Notes: a model not told the origin generated them from the letters alone. 64,000 nucleotides of DNA from Ensifer oleiphilus (GCF_013371465.1 NZ_JABWDU010000001.1:1045794-1109793); one strand, 5' to 3'; counted from the stretch's first letter, positions 1 through 10,129 are shown. Made by a program: numbers and translations.

Positions 1-1
1 G

Positions 2-1861
2 ATCGCCGGCGGGCGCATGCCCGAGCTGCGGCTGAAGGCGACGGAGCCGATGCTGCATGCGCTGGTCAAGGCCGGCTGGATCGACGAGACGACGGCGGAC
101 GAACTGGTCGAAGCCTACTGGTTCCTGCGCGATGTCGAACACCGGATCCAGATGGTGCGCGACGAACAGACTCATGTCTTGCCGGAGACCGAGGCTGAGT
201 TGAAGCGCATCGCCTTCATGCTCGGTTTCGAGGATACGGCCAGCTTTTCCAAGGCGCTGTCCAAGGTCCTGCGCACAGTCGAGCGGCGCTACGCCCAGCT
301 CTTCGAGCAGGAGGCGAAGCTTTCGAGCGAGACCGGCAACCTCGTCTTCACCGGCCAGCGCGACGATCCCGATACGCTCGAGACCCTAAGGAAACTCGGT
401 TTCCAGCGGCCGTCCGACATCTCGCACACGATCCGCACTTGGCATTACGGCCGCTACCGCGCGACGCAGTCGGTGGAGGCGCGCGAGCGGCTGACGGAAC
501 TGACGCCGCAGCTCCTGCGCGTTTTCGGCGAGAGCCGGCGGGCCGATGAGGCGCTCCTGCGTTTCGATCACTTCATTTCAGGCCTGCCGGCCGGCATCCA
601 GCTGTTTTCGCTGCTCGGCAACAATCCGCGGCTCCTGTCGCTGATCGTCAACATTATGTCCTCGGCGCCGCGGCTGGCCGAGATCATCGCGGCGCGGCCG
701 CATGTGTTTGACGGCATGCTCGATCCCGGCCTCCTGGCGGAGTTGCCGACCAGGGACTATCTGGCGCCGCGCATCGCCAACTTCGTTGCCGGCGCCCGTC
801 ACTATGAAGAAGTGCTCGACCGTCTGCGCATCATCGCTGCAGAACAGCGTTTCCTGATCGGCATTCGCCTGCTGACCGGTTCTATCTCTGGCGCCCAGGC
901 GGGCCGCGCCTTTACCGATCTTGCCGACCTGATCATCGCTGCGGCGGTGGACGCGGTGCTTGCAGAGGTGCGCTCGGTCCACGGTGATTTTCCGGGTGGG
1001 CGCATTGTCGTCGTCGGTATGGGGAAGCTCGGCAGTCACGAACTGACGGCGGGCTCCGACGTCGACCTGATCCTGCTCTACGACTATGACGACGCCGCCG
1101 CGGAATCGGACGGCGGCAAGCCGCTCGATCCGACGCGCTACTTCACCCGGCTGACCCAGCGCCTGATCGCAGCGCTCTCGGCGCCGACGGCCGAGGGCGT
1201 GCTCTATGAGGTCGACATGCGGCTCCGGCCCTCCGGCAACAAGGGCCCGGTCGCCACCCGCATCAACGCCTTTGCCAAGTATCAGCGCGAAGAGGCCTGG
1301 ACCTGGGAGCATCTGGCGTTGACCCGGGCGCGCTGCATCTGCGGTGACGACAGCCTGAAGAAACAAGCCGACGCCATCTTCGCCGAAGTGCTCGGCCAGA
1401 AGCGCGATGTCGCCAAGATCAGCGCCGACGTGATTTCGATGCGCGAGATGATCGACAGCGAGAAGCCGCCAAGCGACATCTGGGATTTCAAGCTAATCCC
1501 CGGCGGTCTCGTCGATATCGAGTTCATCGCCCAGTATCTGGCGCTGATCGCACCCGCCAAGGGCGTACCACCGCTTGCAGCCGGCGCTCACACGGCCGAT
1601 GCCCTGAAGGTGCTTGGCGGCGCGATGATGAATCCGAACGATGTCGATACCACGATGGAGGCGCTGAGCCTCTTCACCGAGCTGTCGCAGATCGTGCGGC
1701 TGTGCATCGAGGGAGAGTTCGACCCCAAGGAAGCGCCGGCCGGCCTCGTCGACCTTGTCTGCCGGGCGGGTGACTATCCCGACCTGAAGACGCTGGAGGC
1801 CGATATCAAGCGGCTGTCGAAGTCTGTCAGGCGTATTTTTCAGTCGGTGGTTTCGGCGTAG
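2..1861 (+). CDS. glnE: Bifunctional glutamine-synthetase adenylyltransferase/adenylyl-removing enzyme (GlnE), 3' part
   Basis: GlnE attaches and removes AMP on glutamine synthetase in response to PII state, in the cytoplasm. The reading frame is open from the window edge, so the gene starts upstream; about 620 of the usual 950–990 residues are present. The visible part begins near the end of the N-terminal adenylyl-removing half, continues through the RDVEHRIQ helical segment, and contains the complete C-terminal adenylyltransferase domain. That domain shows GMGKLG followed by the nucleotidyltransferase GSDVDL motif (around residue 345 counted from the Met at 17) and VDMRLRPSG about 55 residues later. 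The 3' end overlaps the end of the convergent sensor-kinase gene by 22 bp. The family assignment is secure; only the 5' end is missing. Confidence 0.96.
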   Translation: MAGGRMPELRLKATEPMLHALVKAGWIDETTADELVEAYWFLRDVEHRIQMVRDEQTHVLPETEAELKRIAFMLGFEDTASFSKALSKVLRTVERRYAQLFEQEAKLSSETGNLVFTGQRDDPDTLETLRKLGFQRPSDISHTIRTWHYGRYRATQSVEARERLTELTPQLLRVFGESRRADEALLRFDHFISGLPAGIQLFSLLGNNPRLLSLIVNIMSSAPRLAEIIAARPHVFDGMLDPGLLAELPTRDYLAPRIANFVAGARHYEEVLDRLRIIAAEQRFLIGIRLLTGSISGAQAGRAFTDLADLIIAAAVDAVLAEVRSVHGDFPGGRIVVVGMGKLGSHELTAGSDVDLILLYDYDDAAAESDGGKPLDPTRYFTRLTQRLIAALSAPTAEGVLYEVDMRLRPSGNKGPVATRINAFAKYQREEAWTWEHLALTRARCICGDDSLKKQADAIFAEVLGQKRDVAKISADVISMREMIDSEKPPSDIWDFKLIPGGLVDIEFIAQYLALIAPAKGVPPLAAGAHTADALKVLGGAMMNPNDVDTTMEALSLFTELSQIVRLCIEGEFDPKEAPAGLVDLVCRAGDYPDLKTLEADIKRLSKSVRRIFQSVVSA

Positions 1862-4200
1862 GGCTGTGGGTCGCTGTTGCGATCTGGCATGCGCAGAGAA
1901 ATGATGGTGCCGACATTCTCGGCGGAATGGATCTTCATCGTTCCGCCGTGAAGGCGCGTCAAAGAGCGCGAGATCGCCAGTCCGAGGCCGGAGCCGCCCT
2001 TGCTCTTGGCGTACTGGCTCTGCACCTGCTCGAAAGGCTGGCCGATCTTCTGCAGGGCGTCGCGCGGTATGCCGATGCCGGAGTCTGCAATCGTCAGCGT
2101 CACCGCGCCGGTGACCTTGCGGGCGCGCAACGAAATGCGCCCGCCTTCATTGGTGAACTTGACCGCGTTCGACAGGAGATTGAGCAACACCTGCTTCATC
2201 GCCCGTCGATCCGCGACCACGGTCAGGCCCGAAGCGATATGCTGCACGACATGGATGTTCTTCTGCTGCGCCGGGATTGTGGTGAAACGTATCGTCTCCT
2301 CAATCAGCGGTGCGAGATCGATCGTCTCGCGGCTGATGCGCATGTGACCGGCTTCGATCTTCGACATGTCGAGGATGTCGTTGATGACGTTCAAGAGGTG
2401 TTTACCGCTCTCGTGGATGTCGCGCGAGTACTCGTCATACTTCTCCGAGCCGAGCGGTCCGAACATCTGGGTCTGCAGGATTTCGGAAAAACCGAGAATG
2501 GCGTTGAGCGGCGTCCTCAGCTCATGGGACATGTTGGCCAGGAATTCCGACTTGGCGCGGTTTGCTGCCTCGGCCCGCTCTTTTTCTGCCTGGTAGTTGG
2601 CGTTGGCGATCGACAGTTCGGTCTTCTGTCGTTCCAGGGTCATCCGCGAAGCCGAGAGATCGCCGATTGTCGCCATCAGCCGGCGCTCGGATTCGCGCAG
2701 CCGCACCTGGTGGCGCTTCAGAAGCGTGATGTCGGTGCCAACAGAAACGAGACCGCCGTCGCGCGTGCGCCGTTCGTTGATCTGCAGCCAGCGCTCGTCG
2801 GCAAGCTGCACCTCGGTCGTCTGAGAATGGTTGCTTCGATCCGGATCCGCGATGCGGCGCTCCACCACCGGGCGGGCTGCTGCCGCATGAACGGCGATGC
2901 GCTCCGTGCCCGGCACCAGCACATGGTCCGGCAGCTTGTAGGCTTCCTGATAGTGCGTGTTGCACATGACCAGCCGATCCTGCTTGTCCCAGAGCACGAA
3001 GGCCTCGGACGTGCATTCGATGGCATCGGCCAGGCGCTGGTCGGCTTCCGCATAGCGCTGCGCCAACCGATGCTGTTCGGTGACGTCCATGGCAATGCCG
3101 ATGAGATGGGCGCGGCCGGACACAGTTCGAATGATCTCGGCGCGGGCGCGCAGCCAGACATAGTGGCCGTCCGCATGGCGCATGCGGAACACCTGGTCGA
3201 TCTGGCGCACATCGCCGCGGGCGATCGTACGGGCAACGCCGTAGATGCCGCGATCGTCGGGATGCATCAGCCTTGCGGCATCGCCGAAGGAAAGCACGCT
3301 GCTTTCGCCGGGCATCCCCAGCATTTCATACATCGATCGCGACCAGAACAGCCGACGGTTGGCAAGATCGAAATCCCACAGACCACATCGGCCGCGCGAC
3401 AGCGCGGTCTCCACCCGCAGGTTGGATTCGACAAACACCGAGTCGGCGTCGCGAGCACGCTTGGCCTGGATGTAGTAGGCGTAAAGCACCACCAGGAGGA
3501 TCGCCGAAATGCCGGCAAACAGCGTCACGTTCAGCGAAACCTCGTCGCGCCACGCCGTTTCCAGCTGGGTGACCGGCGTTGCCGCCAGGATGACGCCCGC
3601 TGCTTCGGGCAACTGCGCGAGCGCGACGATATGGTCGATGCCGTCGATCGCCGTCTTCATGACGCTGGAATGCTCGCCGTAATACTGCAGCGTGGCGATA
3701 TCGGGTGCGACAGAGGCAAGCGTCCGACCGATCAGCGGCACGCCATCCGGCGTGCTTGCGAAGATCCGGCCGTCCTTGCGCACGGTGAGAAGGAACATGC
3801 CGGGATCGAGCATGGCCGCGGGCAAATACTGCGTCAGACGCTGCTCGGCATCAAAACGGCGGCCCTCGTCGAACAGCGTCATGCCATCGGCCTGAAATGC
3901 TGCGACAGCGGTGGCGGCTGCGAGCCCGACGGTCTGGCGTGAGCTGTCCTCCATCCGGCTGTGCTCGTCCATGATGCCGGACATGCGTGACACGGCGACG
4001 ATGATCAGGAACGCGATGATGAGGATCGGGATGGAACGCTTGAGAATAGGCTCAGCACTCGCCAGACGCTGCGACGTCGGCTCGGCGAAAATCTTCGCCT
4101 GCGAGATGAACTCGCGGTCCAGGCTGCCAAAGCCTGGAAACCTGAGTCGCAACCGCCCGTCGGCTGCGCTCGCTGGTCGCGCGTCCGCCATCTTACCCAA
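1840..4200 (-). CDS. pleC: PleC/DivJ-family PAS sensor histidine kinase
   Basis: Membrane histidine kinase/phosphatase of the PdhS class, which in alphaproteobacteria acts on the DivK/PleD response regulators that set cell polarity and the cell cycle. Order of parts: an N-terminal membrane helix (near residues 55–75), a periplasmic segment, a second helix (near 225–250), two PAS segments, a coiled stretch, a HisKA domain with SHELRTPLN (His about residue 559), and a HATPase domain with NLLSNAVKFT, DSGIGIP and GSGLGLAIS. The HisKA sequence around FGPLG and the long DILDMSKIEAG stretch are typical of PleC/DivJ rather than generic hybrid kinases. The 4200 start is TTG with GAGGG seven bases upstream; an in-frame ATG at 4191 is the alternative. 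The choice of PleC over other PdhS paralogues rests on glnE adjacency and domain layout, so it is likely but not proven. Confidence 0.82.
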   Translation of the reverse strand: MGKMADARPASAADGRLRLRFPGFGSLDREFISQAKIFAEPTSQRLASAEPILKRSIPILIIAFLIIVAVSRMSGIMDEHSRMEDSSRQTVGLAAATAVAAFQADGMTLFDEGRRFDAEQRLTQYLPAAMLDPGMFLLTVRKDGRIFASTPDGVPLIGRTLASVAPDIATLQYYGEHSSVMKTAIDGIDHIVALAQLPEAAGVILAATPVTQLETAWRDEVSLNVTLFAGISAILLVVLYAYYIQAKRARDADSVFVESNLRVETALSRGRCGLWDFDLANRRLFWSRSMYEMLGMPGESSVLSFGDAARLMHPDDRGIYGVARTIARGDVRQIDQVFRMRHADGHYVWLRARAEIIRTVSGRAHLIGIAMDVTEQHRLAQRYAEADQRLADAIECTSEAFVLWDKQDRLVMCNTHYQEAYKLPDHVLVPGTERIAVHAAAARPVVERRIADPDRSNHSQTTEVQLADERWLQINERRTRDGGLVSVGTDITLLKRHQVRLRESERRLMATIGDLSASRMTLERQKTELSIANANYQAEKERAEAANRAKSEFLANMSHELRTPLNAILGFSEILQTQMFGPLGSEKYDEYSRDIHESGKHLLNVINDILDMSKIEAGHMRISRETIDLAPLIEETIRFTTIPAQQKNIHVVQHIASGLTVVADRRAMKQVLLNLLSNAVKFTNEGGRISLRARKVTGAVTLTIADSGIGIPRDALQKIGQPFEQVQSQYAKSKGGSGLGLAISRSLTRLHGGTMKIHSAENVGTIISLRMPDRNSDPQPYAETTD

Positions 4201-4315
4201 TGTGTAACCCTCTGATGATTCGCCGCGCCGCTCGCCCGAATCTGACTCAATGAATCACAGGGCGATTCGCCTTGTCCAGAGGAAAGGGTAAAGATTTCTT
4301 AACCATTTCTTATCG

Positions 4316-4354
4316 TTGGAAAATAATAGGCCGGGTCGCACAAGCGGCCCGGCC
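4316..4354 (-). terminator. Rho-independent terminator after pepN
   Basis: About 30 bases past the pepN stop on the minus strand lies a GC-rich stem (GGCCGGGYCG pairing across a six-base loop, 4329–4354, one mismatch) followed by TATTATTTT. It lies between pepN and the downstream sensor-kinase gene, separating the two transcripts. Confidence 0.7.
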
Positions 4355-4384
4355 CCTCGATAGCAGCTGTTTTTCCCAGGCTTT

Positions 4385-7033
4385 TCAGGCCTTGAGCATA
4401 CGCTCGACGATGTCGCTGACATCGGCTGAAAGCTTGGTTGCGCTTGCAATTTCCTTCAACGCATTGCGGGCGTGGCCGGCGCGCACGTCTTCGAGCGAGC
4501 GCCAGGAACGCATCGAGGTCAGGATGCGCGCTGCGAGTTGCGGGTTGCGCGGATCGATGTCGAGGATCTGCTTGGCGAGGAAACGATAACCCTCGCCGTC
4601 GGCGCGGTTGAAGCCTGTCGGATTGGCGAAGGCATAGCTGCCAACGAGCGACCGCACGCGGTTCGGGTTGTTGCCATTGAAAAGCGGCTCCGTCATCAGG
4701 GTCTTGATGCGATCGAGCGTGCCGGCGCCCGGGATCGTCGCCTGAACCGCAAACCACTTGTCGATGACGAGCGCATTGTCGGCAAACCGCTGACGGAACG
4801 TCGCCAGCGCTTGCGCCGTCTCGGTTGCGTCCGGGAACCGGTGCGCAAGCAGTGCCAGCGCATGGCTGAGGTCGGTCATGTTGTCGGCGGCCGCGAAGGC
4901 TTCGGCCGCCCGCGCCGGCTTGTCTTCGCCATGGACGAGATAGGTGAGGGCGGCATTGCGCAGAGCGCGGCGTCCCGCACTTTCCGCGTCCGGGCTGAAG
5001 GCAGCCTTTGAGGCCATTTCGTCCGCAAGCCGAAGGAAGGTCTCGCGACCGGCAACGGCGATCGCCTTGAGGACCTGCTGCCGGGCGGCATGGATAGCGT
5101 CAGGATCGTTGTCGGCGCCGATCTCGCGGGCGATGTCGGCTTCGCTCGGCAGCGACAGCGCCTGCGAGCGGAATGCCGGCTCCAGCCTGTCGTCGGCGGC
5201 CGCGCCGATAAGGCCATCGATGAGGGCTCTTTCGACAGTGACGGATTTGCCAGCACGAACGTCGGCCGTCGCTGATACCAGATTGGCAAGCGCAATGGCG
5301 TTGAGGGCCTGCCAGCGAGCGAAGAGATCGCTCTCGTGCCGGGCGATCAGCGCCAGATCGTCGTCGGACTGCTCGATATGCAGGTTGATCGGGGCAGAAA
5401 AGCCGCGGTTGAACGATGGAACCGGGCGCGAGGTGATGCCGGAGAACACCACCGTCTGCTTGCGCTCCGTGAGATGGAGCACGTCGCCGGTGATATCGGC
5501 GCCCGACACGCTCGAAAGGTCGGCTTCCGCACCGTTATCGAGCAGCAGGCCCATGCGCAACGGAATATGCATCGGCTCCTTGGCGCTCTGCCCCGGCGTC
5601 GGCGGCAGGGTCTGTTCGAGCGACAGAGTGAAGGTCTGCTTGGCGGCGTCATAGGCGCCGGAGGCGGTCACCAGCGGTGTTCCCGCCTGGTGATACCAGA
5701 GCGAAAACTGGCCGAGATCGCGGCCGCTGACCTCAGCGAAGCAGGCGACGAAATCCTCGATCGTAACTGCCTGGCCGTCGTGGCGGTCGAAGTAGAGGTC
5801 CATGCCCTTCTTGAACAGGTCGCGACCCAGAAGGGTGGCGAGCATCCGGGTGACCTCGGAGCCCTTCTCATAGACGGTTGTCGTGTAGAAGTTATTGATT
5901 TCGCGGTATTTGGTCGGCCGGACCGGATGGGCGAGGGGGCCTGCATCCTCCGGGAACTGTTCCGATTTCAGGTGCCGGACCTCGGCAATGCGCTTGACGG
6001 CGCGCGAGCGCATGTCGGCGGAAAATTCGTGGTCGCGATAAACCGTCAGGCCTTCCTTGAGGCAGAGCTGGAACCAGTCGCGGCAGGTGATGCGGTTGCC
6101 GGTCCAGTTGTGGAAGTATTCGTGGGCGATGATCGCTTCGATGTTGGCGTAGTCGGCGTCCGTCGCCGTTTCCGGGTCGGCCAGCACGTACTTGTCGTTG
6201 AAGACGTTAAGGCCCTTGTTCTCCATGGCGCCCATGTTGAAGTCGGAGACAGCGACGATCATGAAGATATCGAGATCGTATTCGCGGCCGAAGACCTCCT
6301 CGTCCCACTTCATCGAGCGTTTCAGCGCATCCATGGCGTAGGACGCGCGCGGCTCCTTGCCATGTTCGACGTAGATCTTCAGCGCGACTTCGCGGCCGGA
6401 CAGCGTGGTGAACGTGTCTTCGACCACGCCGAGATCGCCGGCAACCAGCGCGAAGAGATAGCTGGGCTTCGGGTGCGGATCGAACCAGGCGGCAAAGTGC
6501 CGGCCGTCGCCCATGTCGGCGCCGCCGAGATAGTTGCCGTTGGAGAGCAGCAGCGGAGCGGATTTCTTGTCGGCGATGATGTTGACCGTATAGACGGCAA
6601 GAACATCGGGACGATCCGGGAAGTAGGTGATGCGGCGGAAGCCTTCCGCCTCGCACTGCGTGCAATAGACGCTGTTGGTGCGGTAGAGACCCATCAGCTT
6701 GGTGTTGGTCTCGGGCGAGAGCATCGTGGTGATGGTCACTTCGAACGGTGCGGTCTCGGGCAGGCCGCGGATCGTCAGCGTGTCGTCTGTCACGTCGTAG
6801 AGGGCCGCTGCAAGCTCTTCCTGGTCGACGAGCAGGCCAGTCATGACGAGTTCGTCGCCGTCGAGCACCAGGGGAGCCGATGCGTCCACGCCTTCCCGCC
6901 TGTGCAGGATCAGCCGCGCTTCGACCTTCGTTTCCTTCGGGTCGAGTTCGAAGGTCAGATCCACTCTTTCAAGAACGAAGTCGGTCGGCCGGTAGTCTTC
7001 CAGATGAATGATCTGGCCAGTATTTGTCCGCAT
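4385..7033 (-). CDS. pepN: Aminopeptidase N (M1 family zinc metallopeptidase)
   Basis: Cytoplasmic M1 aminopeptidase that removes N-terminal residues from peptides. The protein from the ATG at 7033 is 882 residues, close to the family norm of about 870–880. It carries the substrate-binding GAMEN motif (near residue 270), the zinc motif HEYFH (304–308) with the third ligand Glu about 19 residues later, and long C-terminal helical repeats typical of PepN. A longer frame to 7168 exists, but its extra residues do not resemble the family start MRTNTGQ, so 7033 was chosen. It is followed by a hairpin terminator and appears to be a single-gene unit. Confidence 0.95.
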   Translation of the reverse strand: MRTNTGQIIHLEDYRPTDFVLERVDLTFELDPKETKVEARLILHRREGVDASAPLVLDGDELVMTGLLVDQEELAAALYDVTDDTLTIRGLPETAPFEVTITTMLSPETNTKLMGLYRTNSVYCTQCEAEGFRRITYFPDRPDVLAVYTVNIIADKKSAPLLLSNGNYLGGADMGDGRHFAAWFDPHPKPSYLFALVAGDLGVVEDTFTTLSGREVALKIYVEHGKEPRASYAMDALKRSMKWDEEVFGREYDLDIFMIVAVSDFNMGAMENKGLNVFNDKYVLADPETATDADYANIEAIIAHEYFHNWTGNRITCRDWFQLCLKEGLTVYRDHEFSADMRSRAVKRIAEVRHLKSEQFPEDAGPLAHPVRPTKYREINNFYTTTVYEKGSEVTRMLATLLGRDLFKKGMDLYFDRHDGQAVTIEDFVACFAEVSGRDLGQFSLWYHQAGTPLVTASGAYDAAKQTFTLSLEQTLPPTPGQSAKEPMHIPLRMGLLLDNGAEADLSSVSGADITGDVLHLTERKQTVVFSGITSRPVPSFNRGFSAPINLHIEQSDDDLALIARHESDLFARWQALNAIALANLVSATADVRAGKSVTVERALIDGLIGAAADDRLEPAFRSQALSLPSEADIAREIGADNDPDAIHAARQQVLKAIAVAGRETFLRLADEMASKAAFSPDAESAGRRALRNAALTYLVHGEDKPARAAEAFAAADNMTDLSHALALLAHRFPDATETAQALATFRQRFADNALVIDKWFAVQATIPGAGTLDRIKTLMTEPLFNGNNPNRVRSLVGSYAFANPTGFNRADGEGYRFLAKQILDIDPRNPQLAARILTSMRSWRSLEDVRAGHARNALKEIASATKLSADVSDIVERMLKA

Positions 7034-7454
7034 GGTCAGTCCCGCTCGCGCCTTGCTACTGGTGGATTTGTAGAGGGCGCTTGTGATGGTGAAAAGGCCA
7101 AAGGGCGAAAAGCCGGATATGCCACACGATTGTGATGCCGGCGACCGCACTTCCGGCAGAAAAGACATGGTGTCCGGTATTCTTCCCGCTCCCTTATCGC
7201 TTTGACGTGTATCGAAGTGGGACTAACAAGAAATAAACCGGAAAGGTTTTTTTCGACCTCGCTAAAGAAATCTTTGCGGTTGCCGCAACGACTGCGAATT
7301 CATCAAGAAAAAACACAAGTCATCAAGAAGTTTGATCCGACTTTCGCGGGCAGCACGGCTACAGTGACACGGTTCTCCGGTGAGCTCCTCACCCAAATCT
7401 CCCAAACTGTCGCCGCTGCGGTCCTTGCCCGCGCAGGCCCGAAAAGTGCTTTCC
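7034..7454. other. Divergent promoter region between pepN and the DMT exporter gene
   Basis: This 420-base gap has no convincing gene. The middle part (about 7200–7340) is more AT-rich than its neighbours, as expected for two divergent promoters. A small hairpin with stem AAACC/GGTTT and a T run lies near 7236–7255. No operator was recognised. Confidence 0.5.
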
Positions 7455-8393
7455 ATGGATGCCGAAGTCGAAAACCCGATGAAAGGGATCCTGCTCAAGG
7501 TCCTTTCGGTCGTCATTTTCGTTTGCATGTCGACCCTGATCAAGGCCGCGGGAACCGATATCGCCACCGGCCAGATCACCTTCTATCGATCCGCCTTCGC
7601 CATGGTGCCGATCCTCGGTTATCTCGCCTTTCGCGGGCAGTTGCGCGATGCTTTCAAGACGAAGGATATTGGTAGCCACATCGCACGCGGCTTCGTCGGC
7701 ATCCTGGCGATGAGTTTCGGATTTTACGGTCTTGTGCATTTGCCGCTGCCCGAAGCCATCGCCATCGGCTATGCGATGCCGTTGATCGCGGTTGCCTTTG
7801 CCGCGATCTTTCTCGGCGAGACCGTCCGGCTCTACCGCTGGTCTGCTGTCGTCATCGGCCTGGTCGGCGTCATGATCATCACCTGGCCGCGGCTGACGCT
7901 GTTTCGCGATGGTGGTCTGGGATCATCCGAGGCGCTCGGGGCGGCGGCGGTCCTGCTTTCGGCGGCCCTCGGCGCGATCGCCATGGTGCTGGTGCGCAAG
8001 CTGGTAAAGGCCGAGCGCACCCACACGATCGTGCTCTACTTCTCGCTCTCAGCCTCGGTCTTTTCTCTGGCCACCCTGCCGTTCGGCTGGCCGAGCATCT
8101 CGCAGGAGGCGTTCCTCTTGCTGATGGTCGCCGGTTTTTGCGGCGGCGTGGCGCAGCTCCTGTTGACCGAAAGTTACCGCCATGCGGACATGTCGACGAT
8201 CGCGCCGTTCGAATACACGTCGATCGTGCTCGGCCTGATCATCGGCTACTTTCTATTCGAAGACATTCCAACGGGAACGATGCTGATCGGCACCGCCATC
8301 GTCGTCGGCGCCGGCATCTTCATCATCCTGCGCGAACATCGTCTTGGATTGGAGCGCAAGGGCGCGCGCAAGCACGTCACGCCGCAGGGCTGA
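7455..8393 (+). CDS. EamA/DMT-superfamily transporter
   Basis: Inner-membrane transporter of the drug/metabolite superfamily, about 312 residues with roughly ten membrane helices in two EamA halves. The first half starts at KGILLKVLSVVIFV and the second near residue 155. These proteins usually export amino acids, metabolites or drugs; the substrate cannot be told from sequence. The frame opens at a GTG at 7380, but the added residues are polar and unlike the family. ATG 7455, just before the first helix, is preferred, with ATG 7479 as another possibility. It is convergent with the MFS gene next door, only 9 bases between stops. Confidence 0.88.
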   Translation: MDAEVENPMKGILLKVLSVVIFVCMSTLIKAAGTDIATGQITFYRSAFAMVPILGYLAFRGQLRDAFKTKDIGSHIARGFVGILAMSFGFYGLVHLPLPEAIAIGYAMPLIAVAFAAIFLGETVRLYRWSAVVIGLVGVMIITWPRLTLFRDGGLGSSEALGAAAVLLSAALGAIAMVLVRKLVKAERTHTIVLYFSLSASVFSLATLPFGWPSISQEAFLLLMVAGFCGGVAQLLLTESYRHADMSTIAPFEYTSIVLGLIIGYFLFEDIPTGTMLIGTAIVVGAGIFIILREHRLGLERKGARKHVTPQG

Positions 8394-8402
8394 CGCTCGC
8401 GC

Positions 8403-9695
8403 CTATTCAGGCTGGCGTTCCCAGGCCGGCACCGTGTCGTCCGCGATCAGCCCGTCCTGCGATGCCTGCTGCGCGGTCGGGCTTGTGACGTCTGGTCCCG
8501 GTGTCGGCACCACCGTGGTCGCCTGGAAGTCGGTCTTGGCGACCAGTCCCTCGTGCTGGCCGCGCCGCAGGATGCGCCAGGCGGCATAACCTCCATAGAG
8601 AGCGAAGTAGAACGCAAGCACGATGAACAGGGCGGCCGGTCCGAAACGGTCCATCACGGGCCCGACCATTAGCGGGCCGGAGATCGTGCCAAGGCCGTAG
8701 GTGATCATCAGGCCTGAGGAGATCTCGACATATTCGTCCGGTTTGGCGAGGTCGTTGGCATGCGCGACGTTGAGCGCATAGATCGGGAACAGCACCGAGC
8801 CGACGAAGGCGGCGATGACATAGAGCACCGTCGGGCTGCTGCCGATGGACGCGGACATCACCAGGCAGGAGATCACGCCGACAATGCCGCAGCCGGCCAT
8901 GACAATGCGCCGGTCGATGCGATCGGAGGCGCGGCCGATCGGGATCTGCGAAATGGCACTGCCGGTCAAAAGCGACGCCAGCAAGGTGGCGCCTTCGGCC
9001 GTCGACAGGCCGATTTTCTGTGTGAACACGCCGCCGAGGTTGAGCCAGGCGCCCGAAAGGGCGCCTGCGAGAAAGCCGCCGACCACGGCCACCGGCGAGC
9101 GGCGAAACAGCCCGGGAATGTCGAACCGCGCCTGTGCCGGTGGTGCCGGCATCGGCGACGAGGACAGCGCCGTCGGCAGCAGCGCCAATGAGAACAGCAC
9201 GCCGCACAGGATGAAGAGCGACGTGTTGGTCGGGTCTCCGAGCGGCACCATGTATTGCCCGCCGATGGTGCCGACCATCGTGGTGATCAGGTAGAGCGAA
9301 AACAGCATGCCGCGGTTCTCGTTGGTTACCCTTTCGTTGAGCCAGCTTTCGATGACGAGATAGCTGCCGGAAATGGCAAAGCCGGAGATGGCGCGAAAGA
9401 CGATCCAGAGACGCCAGTCGACGACAAGGCCGCACAGCAGGATGGCAATCGAAAGCAGGGTGATCAGTGCGGTGAAGACGCGGACATGGCCGACACGCAA
9501 CACGAACTTCGGCGTAATGATGCAGGAGAGCGTGAAGCCGACCGTGTAGCCGGTGGCAATGACCGAAACCGTCAGTGTCGACCAGTTCTCGGCGACGGAT
9601 CGGACCGGGATGACATAGCTCTGAAGACCGAAGGCCACCATCATCAACAGGGTGGACAACATCAGGCTGAGGACGGAAGCGAGACTGGCCAGCAT
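8403..9695 (-). CDS. MFS transporter (YcaD-like)
   Basis: Major facilitator permease of 430 residues with about twelve hydrophobic helices and the loop motif GRASDRIDRR in the middle. It resembles the YcaD-type branch of MFS proteins; the substrate is unknown. ATG 9695 has AGGAG six bases upstream and is preferred over the TTG six codons earlier at 9713. The last 40 residues after the final helix are polar and likely cytoplasmic. Confidence 0.88.
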   Translation of the reverse strand: MLASLASVLSLMLSTLLMMVAFGLQSYVIPVRSVAENWSTLTVSVIATGYTVGFTLSCIITPKFVLRVGHVRVFTALITLLSIAILLCGLVVDWRLWIVFRAISGFAISGSYLVIESWLNERVTNENRGMLFSLYLITTMVGTIGGQYMVPLGDPTNTSLFILCGVLFSLALLPTALSSSPMPAPPAQARFDIPGLFRRSPVAVVGGFLAGALSGAWLNLGGVFTQKIGLSTAEGATLLASLLTGSAISQIPIGRASDRIDRRIVMAGCGIVGVISCLVMSASIGSSPTVLYVIAAFVGSVLFPIYALNVAHANDLAKPDEYVEISSGLMITYGLGTISGPLMVGPVMDRFGPAALFIVLAFYFALYGGYAAWRILRRGQHEGLVAKTDFQATTVVPTPGPDVTSPTAQQASQDGLIADDTVPAWERQPE

Positions 9696-9872
9696 CGGCG
9701 CTCCTGAAAACAAATACGCGCCGAGTTGACCAACCGGATGGCTGGCAACGAAGGCGCGATGTGGAGCGAGGGCAGTCAGGCGGTGATGCCGGATGGACCG
9801 ATCGCTTCAAACTCGAAACGAGTGTGGCTCTATCCAGTTTTCAAGGCGCTGTCGATTGCGACAGCCGATAGC

Positions 9873-9898
9873 AAAAAGACGGTAACGGTCCGTCCCCC
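9873..9898 (-). terminator. Probable terminator after the two small minus-strand ORFs
   Basis: On the minus strand GACGG and CCGTC form a five-base stem around a seven-base loop, followed directly by TTTTT. It lies just after the stop of the small ORF ending at 9908. A separate perfect seven-base hairpin (GCTGTCG/CGACAGC) follows at about 9848–9865. Confidence 0.4.
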
Positions 9899-9907
9899 GT
9901 GGCGCTA

Positions 9908-10063
9908 TCAGTTCGGCAACAGCGGGCTGATTGCCGAGCGATGGGCGCGGCGGGCGTCCTTGGTCGTGCTGAGCGCGGTGAATTCCCGCGAGGCACGAAC
10001 GGCTGTGCCGATATCGGCGATCGAATCGAACAGGACCCTGAGGCTTGCGATGGGCTTCGTCAT
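9908..10063 (-). CDS. Small hypothetical protein (51 aa)
   Basis: A 51-residue basic, partly amphipathic protein beginning MTKPIASLRVLF. It has AAGGAA seven bases before the ATG and a hairpin with a T run after its stop. No signal peptide or membrane segment is visible and I do not recognise the family. The frame continues upstream to 10099, but that start lacks the ribosome site. It is the second of two adjacent small ORFs that share an almost identical leader (AAGGAACANGANC before the ATG), suggesting co-expression or duplication. Confidence 0.5.
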   Translation of the reverse strand: MTKPIASLRVLFDSIADIGTAVRASREFTALSTTKDARRAHRSAISPLLPN

Positions 10064-10129
10064 GATCGTGTTCCTTGGTCTTTGCGTCGTCTCATTCACG
10101 CGGGCACGCCTCGGCGCACCGCGTGGGGA

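Noticed and set aside
1927-3942. 671-codon plus-strand frame opposite the sensor kinase gene
   Set aside because: It is antisense to a clear histidine kinase, is His/Arg-rich and has no family resemblance; long antisense frames are expected at this GC content.
5336-7135. 599-codon plus-strand frame across pepN
   Set aside because: Shadow of pepN; no ribosome site or domain.
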